This document shows positions 56,700 through 64,000 of a DNA stretch of 64,000 bases, one piece after another. Each line of letters opens with the position of its first letter. Position 1 is the first letter of the stretch. The DNA comes from Advenella faeciporci. GTDB lineage: Bacteria; Pseudomonadota; Gammaproteobacteria; Burkholderiales; Burkholderiaceae_B. The DNA lies in assembly GCF_014652395.1 (NCBI RefSeq), contig NZ_BMYS01000017.1, positions 20,946 to 84,945 on the forward strand, in the 5' to 3' direction. The translations under genes were made by a program, and so were the position numbers. The notes under the pieces are model-generated. The model had not been told where the DNA came from and ran no database searches. It worked only from the letters and a program-made list of their open reading frames with translations.

Positions 56700-57452
56700 T
56701 CAGACGGCGGTATAGCCACCATCCACGACCAAGGCGCTGCCGGTCATGAAGCTGGCTCCCTCGGACAAAAGAAAAGCCACTGCATGTGCGATCTCTTCGG
56801 CACGCCCAATACGCCCGATGGCGTGCTTGCCGACCAACGCAGCGCGTGCCTCGGCATCCAGGCCATCGAGAATCGGCGTTTCCACATAGCCGGGATGAAT
56901 GGAGTTGATGCGGATGCCCTGGGCGGAGTAGGCCAGCGCGGCCGAGCGGGTCAGCCCCGTTACACCATGTTTGGAAGCCACATAGGCTGGCGCATCGGCG
57001 CTGCCGACCAAGCCGAGGATCGAAGACATATTGACGATGGCGCCGCCTCCGGACTTGAGCATGGCGGGAATCTGAAAGCGCAAGCCATACTGCACGCCAC
57101 TCAGATTGACATCGATGACGCGTCGCCACTCTTCTGGAGACAGCTCGCCAGATGGTTTTGATGCACCGCCGATGCCGGCATTGTTGAAGCTCATGTGCAG
57201 GCCGCCAAAGTGCTCGACAGCACAGATGACGGCGGATTCAGCATCCTCCGGGCGGGCCACATCACCCACGTGCGCTGCGGCTCGTCCCCCTGCGGCCACA
57301 ATTTCCGTAACAACACGTTGCACCGTGTCGGCACTCAAATCGGAGGCTACCACTGCCAAGCCGTTTTGCGCCAGCAATCGGACTGTGGCCTCGCCGATGC
57401 CCGAACCAGCACCAGTCACCAGGACGCTGTCGCCTTTGAAGTTGAGTTTCAT
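56700..57452 (-). CDS. SDR oxidoreductase, 3-hydroxybutyrate dehydrogenase-like
   Basis: A 250-residue short-chain dehydrogenase. VTGAGSGIGEAT (about 12-23) is the NAD(P) site, DLSADTV after beta-2 (Asp38-like) hints NAD preference, NNAG follows, and the catalytic Ser...YVASK is in MSSILGLVGSADAPAYVASKHG. GAGGA before ATG 57452 gives a good ribosome site; the frame open from 57536 adds 28 unlikely residues. In this operon oxidation of 3-hydroxybutyrate to acetoacetate is a fair guess. Confidence 0.85.
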   Translation of the reverse strand: MKLNFKGDSVLVTGAGSGIGEATVRLLAQNGLAVVASDLSADTVQRVVTEIVAAGGRAAAHVGDVARPEDAESAVICAVEHFGGLHMSFNNAGIGGASKPSGELSPEEWRRVIDVNLSGVQYGLRFQIPAMLKSGGGAIVNMSSILGLVGSADAPAYVASKHGVTGLTRSAALAYSAQGIRINSIHPGYVETPILDGLDAEARAALVGKHAIGRIGRAEEIAHAVAFLLSEGASFMTGSALVVDGGYTAV

Positions 57453-57486
57453 CGGAAAGTCCTCTAATAAGAAATAATAAAATCGA

Positions 57487-58458
57487 TCAAGGAGGTGTAC
57501 TGCGGTAGCGATGCGCCAGCAGCAGGGCGATGGCACAAGAGACCAGGCGTGTCTGGCTGGAATCGGCCCGACTGGTCAGCACGATGGGCACGCGCGCGCC
57601 CATGACGATGCCGGCGCTGTCGGCCTGCCCAAGAAACTCCAACTGCTTGGCCAGCATATTGCCACTCTCCAAGTCAGGCACAACCAGAATATCGGCCTGG
57701 CCCGCAACCGCCGAACGGATCCCCTTGACCCGAGCGGCATCTGGCGAGACGGCATTGTCCAGAGCCAACGGTCCATCAAGTAAACCGCCTTTGATTTGGC
57801 CGCGATCAGCCATTTTGCATAATGCCGCCGCATCCAGCGTCGATTGCATACGTGGATTGATGGTTTCCACCGCCGCAAGAATCGCTACCTTGGGCTCAGC
57901 CACGCCTAAAGCATGCGCCAAACTAATGGCATTACGCACAATATCGGCTTTGTCTTCCAGTGTGGGCGCGACATTGACGGCGGCATCCGTAATGATGAAT
58001 GGACGCGGATAGGCAGCGGTTTCCATCACATAGCAGTGGGTGATGCGGCGTTCAGTACGCAGGCCCGAGCTGGGTGAAAGGATCGCGCTCAGGAATTCGT
58101 CGGTATGCAAACTGCCCTTCATCAGGGTCTCGACCTCTCCTCTGCCCGCCATCTCTGCGGCGACGGCAGCGGCCGCGTGGCTGTGCGGCACGTCGATGAT
58201 CTCGCAACCTGCAAGATCGATCCCGGCCTCCCTTGCAATGGTGCGCAGCTTCGCCTCAGGCGCTACCAACACCGGCACAATGATGCCGGCATTGCGCGCA
58301 TCGATCACGCTGGACAGGCTGAGGGCATCACAAGGGTGCACCACCGCCATGCGAACGGCCTGCATATTGCGTACATGCTCGATAAGGCGTTGAGCGCCGC
58401 GTATCGTATTGGCCGACATGGTGCCGGATTGGGACGAGCGTGAGTCCGTGTCGATCAT
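57487..58458 (-). CDS. Phosphate acetyl/butyryltransferase
   Basis: A 323-residue PTA_PTB-family acyltransferase (acyl-CoA plus phosphate to acyl phosphate plus CoA). GSLHTDEFLSAIL near 118, RRITHCYVMETAAYPRPFIITDAAVNVAPTLEDK-type sequence near 140-175 and the late GIVMGARVPIVLTSRAD are family marks. It has the length of Ptb or the Pta half of MaoC-Pta fusions, with no hydratase domain. It works with the neighbouring acyl kinase. Confidence 0.9.
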   Translation of the reverse strand: MIDTDSRSSQSGTMSANTIRGAQRLIEHVRNMQAVRMAVVHPCDALSLSSVIDARNAGIIVPVLVAPEAKLRTIAREAGIDLAGCEIIDVPHSHAAAAVAAEMAGRGEVETLMKGSLHTDEFLSAILSPSSGLRTERRITHCYVMETAAYPRPFIITDAAVNVAPTLEDKADIVRNAISLAHALGVAEPKVAILAAVETINPRMQSTLDAAALCKMADRGQIKGGLLDGPLALDNAVSPDAARVKGIRSAVAGQADILVVPDLESGNMLAKQLEFLGQADSAGIVMGARVPIVLTSRADSSQTRLVSCAIALLLAHRYRSTPP

Positions 58459-58513
58459 AATATTGCTTTCGTTTTACGCGATAGAGAAGGGTTTCATGTA
58501 CCTTCGGAGATGG

Positions 58514-59260
58514 TTATTGCATATGCTGGCCGCCATTCATAGAGACTTTGCTCCCGGTCATAAAAGCGGCGGCATCGCTGGCAATGAATGTCACCAGCGC
58601 CGCAATCTCGGCGGGCTCTCCCAGACGACCTACAGGGATTCCACTGACGATCCGCTGCAAGGTCTCTTCGGGAACCGCCGCCACCATCTCGGTGGCAAGA
58701 TAACCTGGCGCGACGGTATTTACCGTAACGCCTTTGCGCGCAACCTCTTGCGCAAGCGCCATGGTAAAGCCGTGTACGCCCGCCTTGGCCGCTGAATAGT
58801 TAGTCTGGCCGAACTGCCCCTTGCTACCGTTGATCGACGAAATATTGATAATGCGGCCCCAGCCCCGTTCCATCATGGCTTCGACGAAAGGCTTGGTGAC
58901 ATTGAACATGGAGTCCAGATTAGTGCGAAGCACCAAGTCCCAGTTTGCCTTATCAAGTTTGCGTAGAGTGGCGTCTCGGGTAATGCCCGCGTTATTAACA
59001 AGAATGTCTATTTGTCGTCCATCGGCATGGATCTTGCGAGCCAATTCCTGCACGGACTCATAGACGGAAACATCCACACCATAGGCTGAAAGGTGAATGC
59101 CTTGCGCGGCGAGTCCTTTAACCCAATCTGCAGCCTTGCGATTGCCCGGCGTATGCGTGATGATCACTTCGTGGCCGGCATCAAGCAGCGCCTGGGCAAT
59201 CGCCTCGCCCAGACCCCGATTACCGCCGGTCACCAGTGCGGTGCGCTTTTGGTCGCTCAT
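58514..59260 (-). CDS. phaB: Acetoacetyl-CoA reductase PhaB
   Basis: A 248-residue SDR that makes (R)-3-hydroxybutyryl-CoA for PHB. VTGGNRGLGEAIAQAL (about 11-26), NNAGITRDATLRKLDKANWD (about 90-109) and NISSINGSKGQFGQTNYSAAKAG (Ser/Tyr/Lys triad) are PhaB signatures; FNVTKPFVEAMMERGWG fits too. Cofactor NADPH by family. It follows phaP by 11 bp in the operon. Confidence 0.94.
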   Translation of the reverse strand: MSDQKRTALVTGGNRGLGEAIAQALLDAGHEVIITHTPGNRKAADWVKGLAAQGIHLSAYGVDVSVYESVQELARKIHADGRQIDILVNNAGITRDATLRKLDKANWDLVLRTNLDSMFNVTKPFVEAMMERGWGRIINISSINGSKGQFGQTNYSAAKAGVHGFTMALAQEVARKGVTVNTVAPGYLATEMVAAVPEETLQRIVSGIPVGRLGEPAEIAALVTFIASDAAAFMTGSKVSMNGGQHMQ

Positions 59261-59271
59261 ATGATCATTCC

Positions 59272-59712
59272 CTATTCCGCAGTCTTTTTTTGCTTTGCAG
59301 CCGGAGTTGATTTACCAGCCAACGACATACTGGTTGGCAACCACGGAGCAAAATTTGTACTACCGCCCAAGATCTGAGTCACTCCCTTTTGCCAATCCTG
59401 AAGAGCCTGTTGGAGGCCTGTCGAAAAATCTGTTTGGTTCTTAATGGCTATTTCGTTCATTGCTTGCGCGCTGCTCATACAGGCCTGGAACAAGTAACCT
59501 GCTGTATTAGTGGGCATCGTCACCAATGACTGCAAATCCACCGCCTGCGACAAACCTTCAATTTCAGTCTTGGTCTTCGCCATGGCATCGGTATTGCGTT
59601 GCTGTGCGGCCTCCAGCCAGCGTTGCCTGTTGTCTTGCAATAATTGCATGATACGCAGTTGTAACTCGAGATTGGTTTTATAGAGATTGACGGGAAAGTT
59701 TTCGGTGCTCAT
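59272..59712 (-). CDS. phaP: Phasin (PHB granule-associated protein)
   Basis: A 146-residue helical protein starting MSTENFPVNLYKTNLELQLR, with phasin-type LLQDNRQRWLEAAQQRNTDA and SSAQAMNEIAIKNQTDFS, and a basic KQKKTAE end. Strong AAGGAGGT 5-6 nt before the ATG at 59712 predicts high expression, as expected of a granule coat protein. The frame open to 59949 extends into phaC. Confidence 0.88.
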   Translation of the reverse strand: MSTENFPVNLYKTNLELQLRIMQLLQDNRQRWLEAAQQRNTDAMAKTKTEIEGLSQAVDLQSLVTMPTNTAGYLFQACMSSAQAMNEIAIKNQTDFSTGLQQALQDWQKGVTQILGGSTNFAPWLPTSMSLAGKSTPAAKQKKTAE

Positions 59713-59813
59713 TGTGACCTCCTTGGTCTGGTAAGACTTGATAAATACAAAGTTGGCGCACCCGCTGGATGGACCGTGTCTGTGTTGGTCGGCTGTCACG
59801 CACGCCACGACCT

Positions 59814-61577
59814 TTATCTTTCTCTGACGTAAGTACCTGGCGCATCGACGATCGGCACATACCCGGATGCTTGCGTACCTCCCATAGTGGGTGGCGCCAC
59901 GCGTTCTGAAGAATGCTCGGAAAGCCACTTTTGCCAGCTTGACCACCACGAGCCTTCCTGGAGCGGCGTGTCAGCACGCCAGCGTTGCGGATCGGTATAG
60001 CGCTCGCCGGCCTTGCGCGTGGATATCTGGTAGCTGCGCCGGGGACGACCTGGCTCGCTCACCACGCCCGCGTTGTGCCCCCCACTGGTGAGTACAAAGC
60101 TCACGTCAGCACCACTACTCAATTGATGGATCTTGTAGGCAGACCGCCAGGGCGTTACGTGATCGCGGACGGTACCGACGGCAAAAATCGGTGTGCGGAT
60201 ATCACCGGGCACCGCCGGCCGGCCGTCGACCTCGTAGCGCCCCTCGGAGAAGTCGTTATTAAGGTATAGGCGCCGGAGATATTCGCTGTGCATGCGAAAC
60301 GGCAGACGCGTGGTATCGGCGTTCCACGCCATCAGGTCGAACAGTGCCTGACGCTCGCCCAACAGGTATTCGCGCATGCGTCGCGACCAAATCAAGTCGT
60401 TCGAATTGAGTAGCTGAAAAGCCCCCGCCATCTGCTCGCCATCCAGGTAGCCTTTGTCCCACATGAGCGACTCCAGCCAGGCAAGCTGACTCTCGTCAAT
60501 GAACAGTGAGAGTTCGCCGGGCTCGCGAAAATCGACCCCGGCCGCCAATAGCGTGAGGCTGCGTAGTCTTTCATCGCCGTCGCGCGCCATCGCGGCAGCC
60601 GCAATGGAGAGCAGAGTCCCGCCCAGACAGTATCCGACCGCGTCCACTTTTTGCTCCGGCACGATACACGTAACGGCGTCGAGCGCGTCCATGACGCCGA
60701 GTCGCCGGTAGTCTTCCATGCCCAGATCGCGGTCGGCATAACCGGGATTCTTCCAGGAAACAATGAAAACCGTGTGGCCTTGGTCAACGAGGTACTTGAC
60801 CATCGAGTTGTGTGGCGACAGGTCGAGAATGTAGTACTTCATGATCCACGAAGGGATGATCAGTATCGGTGCGGCATGCACCTTGGGCGTCGTGGGGGCG
60901 TACTGTATCAGTTCGATCAGGTGATTACGATAAACCACCTTGCCCGGTGTAACAGCCACGTCTTTGCCGACCTCAAACGCCTCTGCGCCGGCAGGAGGCT
61001 CATCCAAGGCCTGGCGCCGCGCATCTTCGAGGAAGTTCATTGCGCCGCGCCAGAGGTTTGCGCCACCCGTGCGTGCGGTTGCCTGCAAGACCTCGGGATT
61101 GGTCCACGGAAAATTAACCGGCGACCACATGTCGAGCCACTGGCGACCGGCAAAGGTCACCAGGTCTTCGTTATGCTGCGATACGCCGCGCACATCCGTC
61201 GTTGCGTTGTGCCACCATTGCTGCTGCAGCAAAAAACCCTGGTGGATCAGGTTAAAGGGCCATTGCTGCCACGCTGGATCCGAAAAGCGGCGATCCTGCT
61301 CCAGAGGCTCGATACAGTTTGAGCAATGAGGTGTTGTTGCACGCAGCGCATATCGAGTGAAGCGTTGTTGCTTGTCCAGCGCCTTGTCGAACAGGCTGCG
61401 CTGCTTGCCCGGCGATATCGCGAGATGGACTGCCCAGTCATGCCACGCCGACAGCGCTGCTGTTGGCGACAACCCGCGCGTGACGCGCGCCAGCGCCGTG
61501 TGCGTCACGGAGTCGAGAGCATCGGGAAGGTTGCTCACCGTTCGTTCAGACGTGTTGGTTGCGATTGTGTCGGCCAT
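59814..61577 (-). CDS. phaC: Class I poly(3-hydroxybutyrate) synthase PhaC
   Basis: A 587-residue PHA synthase. The N-terminal PhaC domain (about 95-270; FVGRQWLDMWSP-like and WTNPEVLQATARTGGANLWRG) precedes an alpha/beta-hydrolase fold with the modified lipase box GYCLGG, nucleophile Cys317, and late GTVRDHVTPW (Asp) and SGGHNAGVV (His). ATG 61577 (MADTIATNT) is chosen; the frame from 61613 would start inside the operator. It is the first gene of the PHB operon and is controlled by the palindrome at 61599-61622. Confidence 0.95.
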   Translation of the reverse strand: MADTIATNTSERTVSNLPDALDSVTHTALARVTRGLSPTAALSAWHDWAVHLAISPGKQRSLFDKALDKQQRFTRYALRATTPHCSNCIEPLEQDRRFSDPAWQQWPFNLIHQGFLLQQQWWHNATTDVRGVSQHNEDLVTFAGRQWLDMWSPVNFPWTNPEVLQATARTGGANLWRGAMNFLEDARRQALDEPPAGAEAFEVGKDVAVTPGKVVYRNHLIELIQYAPTTPKVHAAPILIIPSWIMKYYILDLSPHNSMVKYLVDQGHTVFIVSWKNPGYADRDLGMEDYRRLGVMDALDAVTCIVPEQKVDAVGYCLGGTLLSIAAAAMARDGDERLRSLTLLAAGVDFREPGELSLFIDESQLAWLESLMWDKGYLDGEQMAGAFQLLNSNDLIWSRRMREYLLGERQALFDLMAWNADTTRLPFRMHSEYLRRLYLNNDFSEGRYEVDGRPAVPGDIRTPIFAVGTVRDHVTPWRSAYKIHQLSSGADVSFVLTSGGHNAGVVSEPGRPRRSYQISTRKAGERYTDPQRWRADTPLQEGSWWSSWQKWLSEHSSERVAPPTMGGTQASGYVPIVDAPGTYVRER

Positions 61578-61598
61578 CTCAGTATTACCCTTGTGAAC

Positions 61599-61622
61599 AA
61601 GTAAGTAATACATTACTTACTT
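61599..61622. promoter_or_regulatory. Putative TetR operator O2 at the phaC promoter
   Basis: A perfect palindrome: arm AAGTAAGTAAT, spacer AC and the exact reverse complement, 24 bp in all, 21 bp before the phaC ATG. The core AGTAAT-2 nt-ATTACT and outer AAG/CTT are the same as in O1 at 43288-43311. It covers the likely -10 box, so binding should block transcription. Confidence 0.75.
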
Positions 61623-61638
61623 TAATTGTTTGAAGCAA
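61610..61638 (-). promoter_or_regulatory. Candidate phaC promoter
   Basis: On the minus strand TTGCTT (61638-61633) and TAATGT (61615-61610) are 17 nt apart. The -10 match is modest (3 of 6), but its position at the centre of the palindrome fits repression. Confidence 0.4.
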
Positions 61639-62058
61639 GCTCAAATGTCGACTCGGCGGTGTTTCAGTTTGATATTTCGCAAAGAATGAGTTAATAAAAG
61701 CTTTACGACATCGGATATGCGAGTTCAACTAGCTCAGCGGAAATTCAATGTTCGACAAAAGTCGATGATGATGTAAGGGATACTGCGCAGCGGATTGCCT
61801 ACGGCGACGTGATCGCTGTCATAGGAGTGCTATCCTTCACTCTAAGTGAACCGCCCCAGCAACAGCCAGAACGCCGCCCATCACCTCGATCGCAGATGCA
61901 ACCGGTGCACGGATTCATTTCAGCCTTGCCAAGTCGATTCTTGATCTACCTCAATTTTTTCAAAAATACAATCGAGTAACATTAAAAGTTATTCTGGCAA
62001 CAGCATTTTATTAATTTTCACCGAAAATTGTGGAAATTAAACCCAGAAAGGAGCATTT
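61623..62058. other. Intergenic region between phaC and the baeRF-like gene
   Basis: No gene is supported in this 436-bp stretch between two divergent genes. It holds the phaC -35 side and, near the other end, a 7-bp inverted repeat (62013-62029) before the baeRF-like gene. The middle (61800-61920) is GC-richer and shows nothing recognisable. Confidence 0.5.
62013..62029. promoter_or_regulatory. Short palindrome upstream of the baeRF-like gene
   Basis: AATTTTC, spacer ACC and GAAAATT form perfect 7-bp arms 29 bp before the start codon. It may be an operator; it differs from the TetR-type palindromes. Confidence 0.35.
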
Positions 62059-63180
62059 ATGCTTTATGTCGACATTCCAACTCGGAACGAATTTTCCTTA
62101 CTCGCCGATAAACGTGCCGATGCCTGTGTCTCAATATATTTGAAAACCACCCCCGTCACACAGAACACTCAGGCATCCCGGATCCAAATGGGAAACCTTA
62201 TCAAAGAGGCACAAGCGCAGCTTGAGGAAGCCGCGTTCGATAAAAGACGCTTAGGCGCGCTGCTGGATGGCCTCAACGATCTTCTGGATGATGACAAATT
62301 CTGGCGCTTCCAGGCTAACAGCCTGGCCGTTTTCGCTACGCCGGACAGTATTCGCACTTACAGGCTTGCAAACGACCTGACTTCCATAGTGCAGGTTGCC
62401 GACCGGTATCACCTCAAGCCATTGTTTCGTGCGATCACCTTCCCGCATTCAGCGTTCATTCTGGCGCTATCGGAAAACGCCGTGCGTCTGTTCGAAATGA
62501 ACGCCGATCTACCAGCCGTCGAGGTCAAGGTACCCGGGTTACCGAAAGATGTAGCGTCGTCAGTAGGCCGCGCCCCGAGCAATGAACGCGTTTTCAGCAG
62601 TCGCGTCCGGGGCAACGAAGGCCATAACGTTCGGCTTCAGCAGTATGTACGTCAGGTAGACGCAGCACTACGGCCCATCCTGGCTGGTCGCGAAACTCCA
62701 TTGGTGTTAGCCGCAACGGGGAGGCTCGCGGATTTATTCAAGCAAATCTGCTCTTACTTGAACCTATTGCCTGAGACAATCGCGGAAAGTCCTGACCATC
62801 TGACCGAAGCCGAACTGACTACAAGGACGCGGCCGGTTCTCGATAACGCTTACACCCAGCAAATTACAGACATAAAAGCACTGTTTGAAAAGCGGGTAGC
62901 AGAACGCCGTACAACAACGGACATTTCTGACGCGGCGCGCGCGGCGACATTCGGCGCGATCCAGACAATTCTGGTTAATATTGATTCCGTTGTTGCTGGC
63001 TTTGTCGATGAGGAAACGGGGGCAGTATCATTCGTGGACAAAGATGATGCCGAGGCTTATGGCATAGTCGATGAGATTACCGCCCGGGCATTCTCCAACG
63101 GAGCAACCGTTCTGGGCGTCAGAAAAGAAGACATTCCCGGCGGCCAAGATCTAGCGGCGATTCTGCGCTATCCGCACTGA
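62059..63180 (+). CDS. baeRF-family (release-factor-like) protein
   Basis: A 373-residue protein starting MLYVDIPTRNEFSLLADKR, with AAGGAG 7 nt before the ATG. DACVSIYLKTTPVTQN, FALSENAVRLFEM-like (FILALSENAVRLFEMN) and the late LGVRKEDIPGG segment fit the bacterial archaeo-eukaryotic release factor (baeRF) group, related to eRF1 domains, thought to act on stalled ribosomes or stress. The exact subfamily is uncertain. The DNA is less GC-rich than the phaC operon. Confidence 0.7.
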   Translation: MLYVDIPTRNEFSLLADKRADACVSIYLKTTPVTQNTQASRIQMGNLIKEAQAQLEEAAFDKRRLGALLDGLNDLLDDDKFWRFQANSLAVFATPDSIRTYRLANDLTSIVQVADRYHLKPLFRAITFPHSAFILALSENAVRLFEMNADLPAVEVKVPGLPKDVASSVGRAPSNERVFSSRVRGNEGHNVRLQQYVRQVDAALRPILAGRETPLVLAATGRLADLFKQICSYLNLLPETIAESPDHLTEAELTTRTRPVLDNAYTQQITDIKALFEKRVAERRTTTDISDAARAATFGAIQTILVNIDSVVAGFVDEETGAVSFVDKDDAEAYGIVDEITARAFSNGATVLGVRKEDIPGGQDLAAILRYPH

Positions 63181-63245
63181 TAACCAACGCACACAAGGGG
63201 CGGCGCTGCTCCACCCGGCGTACCGACTCTAAAAGGAAGAGCCCT

Positions 63246-63878
63246 ATGCCAATTAGGACAATACTTGTGGCCCTGGCTCTTGAGGACGACAGTAAGCGTA
63301 TTGCCGACCGGGCTATTCAACTAGCCAAGCAGCATAAGGCGCAGCTTGTTACCGTGCATGTCTTCGAAAACCCACCGTTACACGATGCCAGCCTGCCACC
63401 CTTGATCGACCTGGTCGCGCTTACTGGCATGCTCGAAGATCAGTACGCAGATCAGCTTCAATCCCTACTTGGGGCGGCAGACAAGCCAGCAGTCACACAC
63501 GTGGAAACTGGAAAGCCTCATGAGGTCATTGAACGCTTGGCCACGTCATACAACGCTGATTTAATTGTTATCGGCCCGGGCGTCGCCAAAAGTATGCGCG
63601 AGAGGGTATTCGGTTCTACGGCCGATCGCGTGGTCAGATGCGCTCCTTGTCCCGTGCTCGTCGTGCGTAAGGAATCCCACGCGCCGTATAAACACATCGC
63701 AGTTGGAGTAGACTTTTCGGAACACGCTCAAGCGGCTGCGCTCTGGGCTTCCCACTTGTCACCAATGGCTACGCGTGAGCTCATCCATGTCTTCGACATT
63801 CCGCTCGGCTTCGAGCTGGCCATGCGCAAGGCAGGCACTTCCCAAACCGAAATTGATCAATACCGTGATGCACGGTAA
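63246..63878 (+). CDS. Universal stress protein, second domain apparently cut short
   Basis: A 210-residue UspA protein with AAGGAAG before the ATG. Domain 1 (about 1-140) is complete: IRTILVALALEDDSKRIADRA, then the nucleotide loop LIVIGPGVAKSMRERVFGSTADRVVRCAPCPVLVVR. A second domain starts at about 143 (YKHIAVGVDFSEHAQAAAL) but ends after some 65 residues at EIDQYRDAR, half the normal size. Tandem Usp proteins are usually 270-300 residues, so the gene may be truncated here. No frame after the stop continues the domain. Confidence 0.85.
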   Translation: MPIRTILVALALEDDSKRIADRAIQLAKQHKAQLVTVHVFENPPLHDASLPPLIDLVALTGMLEDQYADQLQSLLGAADKPAVTHVETGKPHEVIERLATSYNADLIVIGPGVAKSMRERVFGSTADRVVRCAPCPVLVVRKESHAPYKHIAVGVDFSEHAQAAALWASHLSPMATRELIHVFDIPLGFELAMRKAGTSQTEIDQYRDAR

Positions 63879-64000
63879 CTGTCCGGTAAAGTCATCTTTT
63901 CAAGTCGCTAATAAAATATGAACATACTTGTCCACTATCGCAAATGGACACGTATGGACTATCTAGAAGAAATCAGCCCGGAACCAACCCCGTTACCCCG

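Noticed and set aside
63918..64000. Open frame to the window end starting MNILVHYRKWTRMDYLEEIS
   Set aside because: Only 27 residues are visible, without a good ribosome site or family match; it may or may not be the next gene.
25764..64000. Second copy of the tRNA-Leu 3' end (attR), insertion sequences, CRISPR arrays
   Set aside because: None was found by eye; no transposase gene and no regular spaced repeats are present.

Overview
The window reads as a betaproteobacterial chromosome of the Alcaligenaceae/Burkholderiales type. Gene content (a 754-residue Orn/Lys/Arg decarboxylase beside dcd, tamAB, apbC, metG, trmB, ffh, ampD, htpG) and protein style support this, but no rRNA or species marker is present, so I do not name a genus.

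Region 1 (1-25763) is ordinary core genome of moderate GC: a flavoprotein, an amino-acid decarboxylase and dcd; the outer-membrane translocation pair tamA/tamB, with a TamB of about 2,010 residues that carries internal repeats; apbC; metG; two methyltransferases; proline iminopeptidase; a Kbp-like BON-LysM protein; ffh; a CcsA-like membrane protein; ampD; htpG, with a convincing heat-shock promoter; an MFS transporter; a HugZ-like protein; and tRNA-Leu(CAA).

Region 2 (25764-43116) is the left end of an integrative and conjugative element (ICE) sitting directly behind the tRNA. It has a P4-type tyrosine integrase, a HigB/HigA-like toxin-antitoxin pair, an AlpA-like regulator, a small variable cargo patch (a thioredoxin-fold-like membrane-anchored protein, a small unknown protein, a YodC-like protein), and a complete Trb-type mating-pair module. 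Read on the minus strand the module runs lysR, eexN, traG, a ribbon-helix-helix gene, trbB-C-D-E-J-L-F-G-I and a DUF2274 gene. Relaxase, partition/replication genes and the other att site are not in the window, so the element should continue past 64000.

Region 3 (43117-64000) is higher-GC cargo. A TetR regulator heads a tightly coupled operon for a YbhGFSR-type ABC exporter with a NodT-type outer-membrane factor, followed by a DUF2892 protein, an MBL-fold RNase-like protein, a cytochrome c'-like protein and a lipoprotein alpha/beta-hydrolase. On the opposite strand lies a polyhydroxybutyrate and acyl-phosphate module, phaC-phaP-phaB-ptb/pta-SDR-ackA. A baeRF-like protein and an apparently shortened universal stress protein follow.

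The most notable signal is a shared 24-bp palindrome. A near-perfect copy lies just upstream of tetR (43288-43311) and a perfect copy lies at the phaC promoter (61599-61622), 18 kb away. This suggests that one TetR repressor co-ordinates the exporter operon and the PHB/acyl-phosphate operon as a single mobile stress and carbon-storage regulon.
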